The notes: generated by a model from the letters alone, not told the origin. A stretch of 64,000 bases of DNA from Acestrorhynchus altus (GCA_034509495.1 CM067508.1:22780617-22844616), one strand, 5' to 3'. Counted from the first letter of the stretch, positions 50,001 through 61,158 are shown. Program-made: numbers and translations.

Positions 50001-51520
50001 CCTGTCCTTCCTTATCCACCTGTGCACTAGCAGGAACACCCCCTGCCAGAAGCTTCTGTTTTTTCCCCATTTAAAGCACCAAGGCTGAGTGCAAACACCA
50101 GATTTTTTCCAGTGTGCAAAGAGACGAGAGACATAGCAAATTAGACAGAAAGTGTAATGAATTGAAATCATGCATATCCCCTTTAATATGCAGTCCAAAA
50201 AAGAAAACGTTTGTTTATTTAGAACATTTTGAAAATGTGTCGACATACTTACTGCAACTGTATTCTACTAAAGTGTAGGAAAGGACATAATTTTACCAGT
50301 TGTTTTTGGGGTGACAGCCACAGAAGGAGATGTTCTTCATCTGGAAAAAGTGACTACATCTGTCAAACTGTAAAGAGAGAGAAAGATTAGGCATTACACC
50401 CACAGAAATACTCACTCATTCATTTCCTATGTCATCTTTCTCTCTCTCTCTTCCACTCTCACACTCTCTCGCTTGCAATTTCTCACCTCCTCTGAGAGGT
50501 CATACTCATCCTCCAGGCTCATCACCAGTTTGACTCCCTGTAAGCTAATCTCCAGTTCGCACAGAGATGGTGGACGAAGATGCACCGTCCTCTTCCTTGC
50601 CATGGCAATCTGAAACACAGAAAAGCAAAACATATTCAGTTAATCTCAAAGTTAACTCAGTAAGTCATCACTTGATAATCGCAATACAGTGGAATTTAGA
50701 ACTTTCTACATTTATGCAAACATTGGACCTAAAACGTCAGATGTAGACAAAGAAGAAGACGTAGATGTAAAAGCAGATGATCCTGATCCAATATTACATA
50801 TCTGAGAATGCCAAAAGGACGTGAACCTTTGAAGGCACAGAGTTGGGTGCTTCCAATCAATGTGAAGACAATTAGGTGTGAGTGGGCAGAGCAATGAGAA
50901 AGCCACTGGTCTCCAAAAAACACATTGCTGCCCATCTGAAGGTTGCTAAGGATCACTTTGTACAAGCCAGAAGGCTAATGGAACAATGTTTTGTGGAAAG
51001 ATGAGACCACAGTTTAGGTGAGAAGTGTTGTTTGGAGGAAGGAAAACGTTGCAAGCATGAAAATCTTATCCCATCTTTGAAACACGGTGGTGGGAGTATC
51101 ATCGTTTGGGTTTGTTTGGCTGCATCTGGGCCAGAGTTTAAGCTGCAGTTTTTGCTGTAAAAGGGGGGGTCATATCAGGTACTGAAAGCAAAGGTTCACA
51201 AACATTTGTCACTCACAGATAATATTTGAAAATTGTCCTAATAAATAAATGACCATTTGTAATACTTTTGTCTCATTTGTTGAAAATATTTCACCTTATC
51301 GACTTTAATGACTGATGATTTTTTAGGTCACATTTTTGTAGAAATATAGAGAGATACAGGGTTCACAAACTTTCAAGCACTACTCTATTATAGCATGAAG
51401 TTTACATCACCTTCTGCATGGCAGCACACATGATGCCATTGCCCTGGTGATAAGGCACCTCCACCGAGCCCAAGAATTGCACAGTGAAACTCTCCATCCA
51501 GGCTGGGTTTCTCTTCATTG
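47034..51520 (-). CDS. mapk8ip2: mapk8ip2 coding exons 8-12: PTB/PID domain and kinesin-binding tail
   Basis: Exons 51520-51411, 50609-50487, 50367-50297, 49733-49635 and 47106-47034 encode the phosphotyrosine-interaction domain: SFTVQFLGSVEVPYHQGNG, then IAMARKRTVHLRPPSLCELE, RCSHFFQMKNISFCGCHPKN, YFGFITKHPMLNRFACHVF and RAFQEYYQEHLEYACPTED before the IYLE terminus. In JIP1 the last eleven residues bind the TPR region of kinesin light chain, and the ending here is identical in its last nine. Intron 11 (47107-49634, about 2.5 kb) is the largest intron visible within the gene. Confidence 0.94.
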
Positions 51521-54500
51521 CTATGGAAACAATGTGAGATGATTTTCATTATCAACATGGCAAAAATGAAACTGAATTACGCCACACAGACAGGTCAGCA
51601 TGGACCTTGCCATTCCACATACAACTGCATCCTGTTCCAGTTCTCACCTATCAGGTCTTTGGTCTGCCCGACAACTTCATGGGCATAGTAGGCAGGGAAG
51701 ATGCCTCTAGCTCCCGTGCGCATGTTGTAGCCACGGTACCAGTAGTCATCTTCCTCTTCCTCAACAAAAAGTGGATCATCAACATCCAGTTCCAGTTCGT
51801 CTGAGTGACGTGGGATAAACCTGTTGGAGTAATGGTCAGAGCATATGATTGGTCATTGTGAGGGTGATCCAGAACACTCCTGACTAATTCCAGGATCAGA
51901 ACGAACTGAAAGAACCCACCTGAAGACTGCTCTGTGAGTCTGGTCTCTCTCTTCTCCGTTTATTGTACAGGAGAACAAGCCAAACGACTCTGTGCCTAGA
52001 ACAACAAAGTCATGTGAGTTAATGAAATGCTTAGAATGAAATGGTGAGAATGAGTAAACTATACTGTATGTCCAAATGTTTGTGGACATCCTTTCTTATG
52101 AATGCATCCAGCTATTTTAAGCACCCATTGAGGACAAAGAGGTGCAAAGCATTGGATACGTGTAGAGAAATACAGCCTAAAGAATAGGACTCTCTAGACC
52201 TCATGGCTCTACTGCCAGGGATAGGCCAGAGGGTTATAAAACCTCCCAGCACTGAGCTGAAAAGCAGTGGATCTGTGTTCTCTGGAATGATGGTGCTTTT
52301 TGGATGTTCTTGCTGATGAATGCACTCCAAATGCTCCAAAATCGAGAATGCTTTATCTGGTCAGTAGAGACTGTTCATCCAAAAAAAGCAAGATGAACAC
52401 TTTTTAGTACCCTTGATTTTAGAAGAAACAATGAATAAGCAAGTGTCCCGATACTTTTGTCCAAAATGTACAAGACTTGTCTTCTGGAAACATCTGGATA
52501 ATGATTCCTTTCTTATAAAAGAAAAATCATAAAAGCTCTGGAAACCTACTTCAATACTTCTTTGGACTTAATAGAACTATTAAATATGCACTTTGATGGT
52601 TATGGCAGGAACATAAATTATACGACGCTAAAAATGATTTAACACCATTTGCATACAATTCTATGTTCTAGCATTCTGCTTTCTTGACAAACACATCATA
52701 TCACCTCTGCTGTATATATGTTATATGTTTTTATTCATGCTCTGTGAAATGCAAATGTGATGCAGCGCATCGGTATTAGGGTATATGACTCACTGGAGGA
52801 TCGCGATGTGCTGTTGACAAACACATTGAGGAACTTCTTGGAGAACGGTAAGTCTGCCTCAGGTGAAGAGTCTTCTTCAGAAGACGAGCTCAACAACAAG
52901 TTGGGCCGTACTCCCATTGTCTGGTTCCGCCCAAATACATCTTCCTCCTCATCAGCTCCCTCTTCATCACAGACTGTGGAGAGCCCATCACTGTCCTCAC
53001 TGAGCACTGAGGTGCAGCGTTTCAGGCTCACCAGTTCCAGAGTCGTATTCTCATCCACCACTAGAGTGTATTTCATTGAGTCGTATGCCAAAGAGTCATC
53101 AATTGGTTTGCTACCCACAGAGTCAAAAGAGCTTCGCAGCTCTTGAACGCTCTCATCAATAGGGGGGGAACTGTCCAGGTAAACATCATTTCCATAAGGT
53201 GAGGGTGGCTTATCTAGGTCCTCTAGGAAAGGCGAGGCATCCTGATCTTCCTCATCATTGTCTGTGGAGTAGGTGAGGCTGAAGCAACGATTGGTCTGTG
53301 CTGTGGGGATGTCGAGTGTCAGACTGTTTTTGACCTCCGTGATTTTTTCCAAAGATAGAGGGTCCACCTTTGTCTCTCGTCCCTCGTCCTTGTCACTGAT
53401 GATGCTTTCACTTAGGCTGGGCGAGTCCAGGTCCTTCATCCTCTCCATTGTCAAGTCATTATTTGGCTCATCTTCTTGCTCCTTCTGTTGATTTTTCTGC
53501 AATCTCTGGCATATAAAGGCATCCTCCTTTGTGTTCTTGGGGTGGTATCTCTCTAAGAATACGGGAGTGATGGTATCATTGGTAGGGTTGCTCATGTATA
53601 GACAAGAGCTGAATCTTTTGCCGTCTTCTTTATCTTCTGATCCACAGCTGCCTTTCCTGTCGTCTTCATCTCCATCAAGCTGTGTTTCAGAGGCTTCAGG
53701 CAGCTGTTCCTGCATGTCTCCTTCAGCTTCCTGTCTCTGTGTCTTGTGGCCTTCACTTTCGTTAAAGGCATCTGTTTCTAGGTCAGATGAAGGTGAGATG
53801 GTGTCAGAGATGGAGGCAGAGCGCTTGAGGCACTCCTCTGGGCAGCTGATTGGGTACGATCCCTCTGAGATCATCTTGTTGACCAGGTTGCTGAGCAGCC
53901 ATGGCGAATCAGAATTCTCACTAAGCTCATCCTCAGACTCTGACTCAGATTCGCCCTCACTGTTCCCATCATAGTCGTCTACCGAGGGCATGAGCCTGGG
54001 TCCGACAGGCAGGTAGAAAGACCGTTTGAAGCTCTCCAAGCTGTGGTCTGGTTCAATCTTCAGGAGTAGCTGTTGAGATTCACTGTCTTCGCAAGGTACA
54101 GCAGGAGGCAGAGTCTCATCTGGATCAGCTTGGTGCTCATAGTCCTGCTCATCGTCCACATTCTGGAGCCCCATCAGAGCCTGCCCATCATCCAGAGGCT
54201 GAATGTCTGGGCTGTTCTCTAGTGATGGTGAATGATCCTGTTTAATGGGTTCAGGCTGGCCAAGAAGAAGAGATGTCTTCAGACCAACAATCCCACTGTC
54301 CTGCTCAGCATCAAGATCCTGGTCCAGCTCTGGGTCAGAGGTTGGTGAACTGGCTTCTTCAATGGAGTTGGTCAGGTGTGAGGACCTTCCACTGCTAGAC
54401 TCACTAGTCAAGTCCAGCTCTGTCTCTGAGATAGATGAAATCATGTTACTGACCAGTGGGCCATCGCAGGTGAATGCTGCCTCCAGTTCACCCTCAATAT

Positions 54501-57500
54501 CAGAGTCAGATCCAGGGGAGCTGAGGTCATCACTGTGCCGATCTGACTCCGCATAGCGCTTGGCATTCATGTCAGCAATACCAGGGTCGGAAGAAGGAGA
54601 TGTTGTGTCACTCACAACAGCTGCAGCAGGTTGATTATGAGGCAAGTCACAATCTGCTGCATTAACATCTGACCGACTGGACAATGTGTGGCGTGAGGCA
54701 GAGGCCTGCTCTACAAGTTCTATGTTGGGAAACTCCACATATGATGAGCCCTCTGCCTCCTTGCAGGTCAGATCATAGCTCTCTTTTGTCATAAAATCAA
54801 TATCAAACTCTTTGTCCAGCTCCTCGTCTGAAAGTGGGGTCTCCGCATCATTGCCAAGTGGTGCCGTAGAGGACAGGCACTTACTGGTGCCATCCAGAGT
54901 AATGTCATTCTCCAGCTCGGGGTCATAAACTGTTTCTGTAGTGATAGTGTATGTATCATTTGGTCTAGGGTGGCACAGTCGGTGTTTGGCATGGCCGTTG
55001 AGGTCGTGGTCAACTTCCGTGTCAGAGCACTGGGAAATGCAGTCATCGCCTGAAGGTACATGTTCCTCAACAGTTATTTCAACAGTGGATTTCACCTCTG
55101 TGATTTCATGGCCTCCAGAGGAATTGTGTTGACCAAAAGAACCTTATTACAGAAACAGAAGAGACAGCAGGGGACAGAAGAAGAGGAGAGAATGTGAAAT
55201 TAGATGAGGATATGGAGAAAGATAAAAGGAGGAGATGTACACTGACGAGTATTTACTGTAAGGTCCTGATTTCTATTGTTAGTAAAACACCACAAACTTT
55301 ACAGATGAACTGAGTGAAAATGATGGTGAGAACATTCAGAAGAGTGAAGTGACAGCTTCACGTTTACAGTTATGACTGTATGTTCATGTTGATGGGCCTC
55401 TATCTACTGGGTCAGACATTTTTTACCGTATTCGGGCCGCTCGCGTCTGTTCCCTTCAAAGTCGTACAGCAGCGGCCTGCCAGGTGACTGATTGAAACCA
55501 CAGTGCCCAGGAGGGTTTGGGGGTGTACCTTTGGCAGAGACTGCGGTGCCAGGAGCCCCTGGGCATGTGCCAGTTATGTGGGTACCATCCTCAAGGCAAG
55601 TGTGGGTAGGGGATAAACGGCCTGGGGCAAAGTGGAAAGTCAGGAATAGGTCATCCATCACAGATTTGTATAAAAACGAGCAATTGAAAAGGAAGAGCAC
55701 AAGGATAAGTTCTCCTGTCTTGAGCACAATGTGTGCTTGAATGTTCCAGAGTGTTTATTCCAGTCATTTATATCTACAAATGCCTGAAAGTATGAGAAAT
55801 ATTAAAAAAGGATGGATTTCTTTGATCCATGTATTCTTTCGATGCATGACTCATTCATCCTCTTTTTCCCTGACACAGACTCTTTTTGGGATATGATTTC
55901 TAAAAGCATTCACTTTTGTTTTTTTGGGGTTTTTTTTACATGAAACACATCTGTTTAAGCACCGCCTTCTCACTGCCACTATTGGTTACATGTAGCTGCA
56001 TCTCCATGCCCCCATTGGTCAAACTTCTTGACACCACCCTGGACTGACCACACTCCTTAAATGACTGATGACTAAATGACTAAACATAAATGTAAATAAG
56101 TACAAATCAGTTTGAATTTTACCAGATTTTTTCTTCTTTGATATATTTATTCATATTTAATAAAGTCATTAATAACAGTAATAAATATAAGTCTAATATG
56201 GCTATTCGTTTGTGTAGGTTAATGAGTAAACAGTTTGTTAGTTTAGGGATATTTAACAATGGCATGGTCATGGGAGTGTAAACTGCCCAGATACTCAAAC
56301 ATTCAGTCAAATTGACAGCAAAAATTAGCTCAGCTTAGCACAGTAATGTCAGTCCAATAATCACCCTGTGATGTGGGATTGCGGAGAGAATCCTGCCAGC
56401 TTGACTTTCGTGGAGATACACTACTGTTGTTGTTCAAAGAGTCCTGGAACATCAAAGAATAACAGAGTTAAGTGTCGTACCCGTACACACGAACCTTGTA
56501 CCAGACTGCTCCTTCCCAAGTGCAGGACAAAGAGACTTAAAAACTCTTTTGTCCCTCATGTCATCATACTGTACAGGATGGGAAGGAGCAGTAACAAGTA
56601 ACCAGTAACCAGTAACCTGACCACCACAACAAAACCAGACAGTGTGCAATAACAGTTAACCAAGTGCAATAATGTGCAATACCCCTCCTACTGGACTTTT
56701 CATAACTCTACATACTATATAGTCTATATTTTCTATAGTATTTTATTATATACATTATTATGTCTTCTTCTCTGTCTGTACTGCATTAATACCACTGCTG
56801 GATTCTTAATTAAAGTGTCTGTCTGCCTGCCTGTCTGTGTATCTCCAAAATAGAATACATGAATTTTGCAGCATTTCTATTGGTCCATTTCACCCGACCT
56901 CCAGACCTATACATATCTATTCTTATGTAAGACTAAACACCAGCATCCTTCTAGCATGCACTGTGTACAAATGCTGCCTCTGGCGTACAGCGACAAATGT
57001 GCCAATGGGATTCTTTTCCCTAGAGTTTCATAACTGAGCCTTTTCTTCAGGTCAGGGTGTTCGGGTGTCTGCTTTCCCCGCCACAGAACAGATAAGAGCA
57101 GATGTGTGGACGTTTAGGAGGATGTTTTAAACTAAGCACCCTAGAGCAAAGACACGGGATACTGGTCCTGGTACACATACACATGCACTGAACTGGGTAC
57201 AAACGTTACACCTCTACTGAATTTAATTGTTCAGTCTTTTGTAAGAAGAGATACGCACATGTGACCAGATTGTCCGTTTATCATGAAATTCTGACCCAAA
57301 ATAAAGAAAAACAGTCAAAGAGACAAACTGCAAAAATGGAGCTAAAAGGTTTGAAAGCAATGAAACAAGATAACAATATGTGTGTATGTACCTGTGAAAC
57401 CGTGGTGGTCAGGTTTAGGGTTGTGGGACGGCTTTTGAGGGAGCCCAGACTAGGGGAGGGCGGAAGAGATGCAGATGGAGAAGGCGGAGCATCAGGATCT

Positions 57501-57622
57501 GCTTCTCCTTCCTCCTCCTCATCATCCTCATCTTCATCATCGATCATCTCAAACTCCTGGAAGTCATCTTGGAATGAACACACAGGGTGGTGGAAATCAT
57601 TTTTCTCCAGAATGAGGGAGTC
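47034..57622 (-). CDS. mapk8ip2: JNK-interacting protein 2 (islet-brain-2), coding exons 2-12, 5' partial
   Basis: Scaffold that holds MLK, MKK7 and JNK together and links cargo to kinesin-1; in mammals it is mainly neuronal and endocrine. Coding exons in transcript order: 57622-57392, 56443-56365, 55621-55427, 55142-52794, 51995-51920, 51820-51648, 51520-51411, 50609-50487, 50367-50297, 49733-49635, 47106-47034. Every junction is GT-AG and all phases agree, giving 1192 residues and a TAG stop. Order of parts: acidic N-terminal segment, JNK-binding box RPTTLNL, a very long acidic Ser-rich central region, the conserved KYTLVVDE...LELVSL block, an SH3 domain, a PTB/PID domain and the C-terminus CPTEDIYLE. 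JIP1 shares the domain order, but the RCSHFFQMKNISFCGCHP block matches JIP2. Human JIP2 is 824 residues, so this protein is clearly longer, nearly all through exon 5. The first coding exon (about 50 residues in mammals) was not found and probably lies past the window end. Confidence 0.95.
47655..47780 (+). mobile_element. SINE-like fragment in mapk8ip2 intron 11
   Basis: GGGTTTGATTCCCCAG is a near-consensus B box, followed by TCCTCGGAGGAGACGCCGAA. Short and diverged. Confidence 0.4.
48622..48975 (-). mobile_element. Tc1/mariner-type fragment in mapk8ip2 intron 11
   Basis: The sequence beginning GGCCCTATGTGAAAAAAGCA and continuing with AATTGCCCTCTAAACCTAAT is typical of another fish Tc1-like family. 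Transposase would be on the - strand. Large internal deletions are evident. Confidence 0.65.
49284..49350. repeat. Short tandem repeat in mapk8ip2 intron 11
   Basis: Two units of about 34 bp (GGTGAGACCCCATGTGTATT and GGTGAGACCCAATGTGTAGT, each followed by TACAACCCAGGTG). Related degenerate units extend to 49140. Confidence 0.6.
50788..51386 (+). mobile_element. Tc1/mariner-type fragment in mapk8ip2 intron 8
   Basis: Same family as 31770-33222, opposite orientation, internally deleted. It retains the end ATCCAATATTACATATCTGA, a transposase piece (TTLW-like KDETT region near 51000) and the far end GGGTTCACAAACTTTCAAGC. Its right edge lies about 25 bp from the exon 8 donor. Confidence 0.7.
51648..51995 (-). 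CDS. mapk8ip2: mapk8ip2 coding exons 6-7: SH3 domain
   Basis: Exon 6 (51995-51920) encodes ESFGLFSCTINGEERDQTHRA; exon 7 (51820-51648) encodes RFIPRHSDELELDVDDPLFV, then DDYWYRGYNMRTGARGIFPA. This is the SH3 domain of JIP proteins, which in JIP1 mediates homodimerisation. The ALYDY-like start is replaced by the usual JIP form RFIPRHSDELEL, and the WYRGYNMRTG...GIFPAYY core is intact. Splice sites are CTAG/GC...AG/GTGGGT and ACAG/G...TAG/GTGAGA. Confidence 0.94.
52058..52473 (-). mobile_element. Short-TIR MITE copy in mapk8ip2 intron 5
   Basis: CTATACTGTATGTCCAAATG at one end and CCGATACTTTTGTCCAAAAT at the other are inverted repeats of the family. It makes up about half of the 798-bp intron between exons 5 and 6. 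Confidence 0.6.
52794..55142 (-). CDS. mapk8ip2: mapk8ip2 coding exon 5: giant acidic Ser-rich central exon
   Basis: A 2349-nt exon (783 codons) opening SFGQHNSSGGHEITEV and ending FSKKFLNVFVNSTSRSSS at a GTGAGT donor. Most of it is low in hydrophobics and rich in Asp, Glu and Ser, so probably disordered and heavily phosphorylated (inference). A short motif of the form S-D-x-E-hydrophobic-acidic recurs about seven times. The final part carries the family block SMKYTLVVDENTTLELVSL. The exon is about two thirds of the visible coding sequence and accounts for the excess length over human JIP2. There is no internal stop or frameshift. Confidence 0.93.
55427..55621 (-). CDS. mapk8ip2: mapk8ip2 coding exon 4
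   Basis: A 195-nt exon encoding RLSPTHTCLEDGTHITG through to PLLYDFEGNRRERPEYG. The acceptor is TTGCCCCAG and the donor TACG/GTAAAA. Incoming and outgoing phases (one base carried over each side) fit exons 3 and 5 exactly, which is the main support, since this segment is poorly conserved in the family. Confidence 0.82.
56365..56443 (-). CDS. mapk8ip2: mapk8ip2 coding exon 3 (small, 79 nt)
   Basis: Twenty-six codons plus one base. It encodes DSLNNNSSVSPRKSSWQDSL and onward, matching the DTLNNNSLGKKHSWQDR segment of JIP1. It starts in phase 0 after exon 2 and leaves one G, which completes a glycine codon with the GC that opens exon 4. It is too short for an ORF scan and was found by homology. 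A LINE-derived tail ends about 20 bp before its acceptor. Confidence 0.88.
56465..56760 (+). mobile_element. LINE 3' end in mapk8ip2 intron 2
   Basis: The + strand frame ends CRTKRLKNSFVPHVI, a LINE C-terminal motif, followed by a 3' UTR (AGTAACCAGTAACCTGACCA, CAATAATGTGCAATACCCCT) shared with 14090-14230. It begins about 20 bp before the exon 3 acceptor on the - strand. Confidence 0.6.
57392..57622 (-). CDS. mapk8ip2: mapk8ip2 coding exon 2: acidic segment and JNK-binding box
   Basis: Seventy-seven codons, phase 0 at both ends. It starts DSLILEKNDFHHPVCSFQ, continues with DDFQEFEMIDDEDEDDEEEE (JIP hallmark), and ends RPTTLNLTTTVSQ. The RPTTLNL block matches the JIP1 D-type motif that docks JNK. 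The acceptor is CTCTGCAG and the donor CAG/GTACAT. The upstream partner exon is missing from the window. Confidence 0.93.
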
Positions 57623-57844
57623 CTGCAGAGACAGAAAGTTCTTGGTTAAGTGCTATGGACACAGAACCTCAGACCTCATTCAACTTTCAAACCCAAATGA
57701 AAATGAAATGCCTATGAAAGAGCCCAACAATGTGCTAGCAGTTCAGGAATACAGTTGGCCAAGGGTTGCAAACAGACAAACAAATATGTATTTAAGTATT
57801 GTAATATTCCTGTAATAATTACTGTCATTCATACATGTACTGCT

Positions 57845-57985
57845 CAATTTAAAGCCAGGCTCAGAGTGCAGGGTAAGCCAGGCTAAGGCACTCCTAGAGC
57901 AGAAAGGGTTGAGGGCTTTACTTAAGAGCACAACACTGGCAACTTAGTGGACCTGGGTATCAAACCCACAGCCATGTGATGAGTA
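57845..57985. repeat. Fish interspersed repeat fragment in mapk8ip2 intron 1
   Basis: TCAGAGTGCAGGGTAAGCCA, GCAGAAAGGGTTGAGGGCTT and TATCAAACCCACAGCC belong to a widespread fish repeat. Non-coding. Confidence 0.45.
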
Positions 57986-58292
57986 ACCCAGCATTTATTT
58001 TACTGTTGCAAATGCACTACAATGAGCAAAATGTTTAACCAAGCAAGAAAAGGGTGAAGATTTGGATATGCATGTGGAACTCAGATGTATAGCAGATCTG
58101 TCTCTACTTTTAATTGAGGTACAATTTTGTCTCTTCTTGTGAATATTACATTAGAAAGATCATGAGAAATGAAAAGGAAATAAGGGAGTGTTCTGTCATA
58201 TTCAACACAGAGGATGTTTGACATCTGTCAAGTCCAGTAAATTTATATATTCTACATTTTTGTTTATATATGTAGACTTAGGAGATAGAGGA

Positions 58293-58359
58293 CAGAGAGA
58301 GAGAGAGAGGGAGAGGAGAGAGAGAGAGAGAGAGGAGAGAGAGAGCGAGAGAGAGAGAG

Positions 58360-58401
<42 letters not shown>

Positions 58402-58431
58402 GAGGGAGAGAGAGAGAGTGAGAGAGAGAGA
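58293..58431. repeat. (GA)n / GGAGAGA tract in mapk8ip2 intron 1
   Basis: About 140 bp of AG-rich repeats with regular GG and GC interruptions. Confidence 0.95.
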
Positions 58432-58621
58432 TTGATTTATGGGTAAGGGGGAAAGATTCTCAGGTTTCCACATATAGAGTTTCCAGTAATATGAACACAG
58501 TAGTACCAGGCTTCTGCTTGTGGATGCAACAGCACTACATTAGCTTTTTTATAATAATTTATTTAAAAATAATACAATCGATTTACATAAGGTGAACAAA
58601 TTTCGTCAATACTTATTGATA

Positions 58622-59393
58622 CACTAGATGTACCAATGTTTGTGGACACCCCTTCTAATGAATGCATTCAGCTACTGTTGCAGACTCAGATGTTTGTCTA
58701 GTCCCTGTAGAAAAGTACTGCCAATACAATAGGACTTTCTGGAGCAGATAAACCTATTGGCACCATGCCTAATGCCAGGCATGGGCTAGAGGGGTTTGAA
58801 GCCCCCCCCAGCATTGATCTGTGGAGCAGTGGACCTGTGTTCTATGGAATCTATGTATAAAAGTATCTCCATCCAATACTTTTAGGGTAATCTTGAAAAC
58901 TGGGGATAGGGTGAGGTTAGGGTTGGTATTTGGATATAAACAGTGTGGGATATGGGCTGAGATTATATCGTTTATATCAAGTTTTAAGGTTTTTAAATAA
59001 TGCTCTGTTTCAATACCGCAGAAACCTCTGCCTCTATTCTGCTCCCTTTCACCCCCATTCACACTCTCACGTACACACTGGAGGGAGCATAAGACTTAGT
59101 GTGTATGAAAAAGAAATGAAGATCAAATTTCAACATGTTTAAATATAGTCAAAGAGACTATATTTCTTTCACACTGTATTTTTCATATCACATAAGGTAT
59201 CGTATATCACCAATCAGTTAAAATATATTGGGATATGATTTTTTGGGTCCATAATGTCCAGTGCAACATTCCTAACATGCTTGTTGCTGAATGTCATTAA
59301 ATCCTCACAGCAAAGCTCCACAATCTAGTACAAACCCTTGCCTAGACAATGAATGACCAGGTGTCCTAAAACTTTTGTCCATATAATGTAAGT
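58622..59393 (-). mobile_element. Short-TIR MITE copy in mapk8ip2 intron 1
   Basis: Left end CACTAGATGTACCAATGTTT GTGGACACC and right end AGGTGTCCTAAAACTTTTGT CCATATAATG. The interior ATGCCTAATGCCAGGCATGG is diagnostic. It is longer than the other copies, so it may carry an insertion in 58880-59280. Confidence 0.6.
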
Positions 59394-59694
59394 AAGGGTA
59401 CTACACAACAGCCTATAGTATTAATGTACTCTCAGGTAATCAATAGTTAAAAATGCTAATTTCTGCCTATGCAGGATCGCAATGCAGTTTCATTATGCTG
59501 CAACAAAGGACCTGAAATCAGTCCCACAGTGCATCCGATGCATATAGCTCATCCACCAGCAGCACAGCAATCCATAATCAATGTGGTTCCATGACCCAAT
59601 CAATAACACTAACCACCAGCAATCTAGCCAACCAATCACCATCACCCTACTTACACATCAGACAAGGCAGAAAACACAGAGATACCACATATAT

Positions 59695-59745
59695 ACTATA
59701 TACATACATATATATACATATATATATATATATATTCTATATACA
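59695..59745. repeat. (TA)n-rich tract in mapk8ip2 intron 1
   Basis: TATATACATA and TATATA units for about 50 bp. Confidence 0.85.
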
Positions 59746-60219
59746 GCGTGTGCTTCCATACAGGGTGTGTGATGAAGGTTTTCAGCCTGGGTGTTCTCAT
59801 ATTCCAAGGACAAGGCCTCATCCTGACCAGACCTGCCTGCTCTGCTCTGCTGAGAGGAGTCAGCCTTACGCCAGCAGAACTATTCTGCTGACATGGCTCA
59901 ACTCACAGGAGAACTCATGAATGAATGCAGCCCCCTTCAACATGGGCCGCATACAAGACATAGCAGCAGGCTGAGAGGAGGAGAGAGAGAAGCAGAAGAC
60001 GGAGAACAAATTAGACTAGGAAAAAATGGGAAAAAATAGACTGGAACAAATTAAAAGTATAAAAAAGGAAAACAAAAACACAGAGAAAGGAATACAGTGA
60101 CTAAATGTGTGAAAGATTCAATTATCAGGAGTGTACAAAAGCTTCTGCTCTATGTTGAACTGAATATGTACATCTGTATTCAATCTACTGTAGCCAGTCC
60201 AATTATACAAGCTCATGTT

Positions 60220-61054
60220 TTATTTTCCTTGAAGGGACATCCTGATTATTTTTTCCACCCAGGGGTTAGAGGATAGGTCTGGTAATGTAATTGGCCATGG
60301 CATACTATCTGGGTCTTCAAGGCAAGCTCCTGAGACAGCAGCAGTATGTGGGTGACTGTTCTCCTGTTGGAACAGCACACCAGATTGTGTGATCAGAGAA
60401 GGCTGGGGCACTGGTTACAGAACCTCATTAACATATCAGTGGTCTAACAGCCTGTAATGAAGACCAAAGGTGATCTGGCATCATACAATATTGCACCTCA
60501 CACCACGACACCAGGCCTTCTGGATTTGTAATGTGTGATGACAAACTGTTGATCTTGGCGTGGACCACAGTGCCTCCACACACAGATTCATTGGTCATCT
60601 CTACCAAGTGGGACCTGCTGCCATTCTGAATGATTCCATGACAGGGAAATCGGTCCATTAACACAGACCTCGAACAATCCCAATATTGACACATTTCTGT
60701 CAATTTTCCTATTTATCCTAAACGCTTCAGATTCAAACCTGCGTTGTGTAGCTTGGCATCAGCAGCCAGAGCCAGAGAGCACAACTGGCCATATTCTCTT
60801 TGGATGAGTAAAAGATGTTCTCTCCCCACATCACACCCAGTACAATGCTGATCGGCACAGGTGTCTGTTAGGCACTGCACTGGAACTGGGGTCCCAGCAC
60901 TTTCCTCCAAATGCATTGGCTGCTCAGCAATGATGTAATGGCAAAAGTGGGGAGAAGAGATGGTGGCTGACTTCACATGTATCAGAGTTACACTTACTGG
61001 GAGTTGGCAAAAAATCTGTGATGAAATTGCACATTCTGTGATGTACTGAATCAT
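60220..61054 (-). mobile_element. Tc1-like transposase relic in mapk8ip2 intron 1
   Basis: Three adjoining - strand frames. They include LFQQENSHPHTAAVSGACLE and MPWPITLPDLSSNPWVEKI (third catalytic block), with upstream pieces SNESVCGGTVVHAKINSL-like and KLHNAGLNLKRLG. Frameshifts separate them. Confidence 0.65.
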
Positions 61055-61156
61055 TTTGCAAAGGAAAGTATCCAGTTAGAGACATACATCTAATCCTACC
61101 TGTCTCTAATCTTCTCTCTAACCTGAAAAGGAGTAAGATCTACAAGACAATTTAAT

Positions 61157-61158
<2 letters not shown>

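Noticed and set aside
52757..54556. Several + strand frames of 70-147 codons
   Set aside because: They are antisense to the large mapk8ip2 exon and exist only because that exon has no stops.
59760..59930. Missing first exon of mapk8ip2
   Set aside because: Neither strand encodes the acidic EEFDDEDLSEI-type segment expected of JIP first exons.
60428..61054. Two Cys/His-containing - strand frames as novel genes
   Set aside because: They adjoin a clear Tc1-type catalytic block on the same strand and are pieces of one dead transposase.
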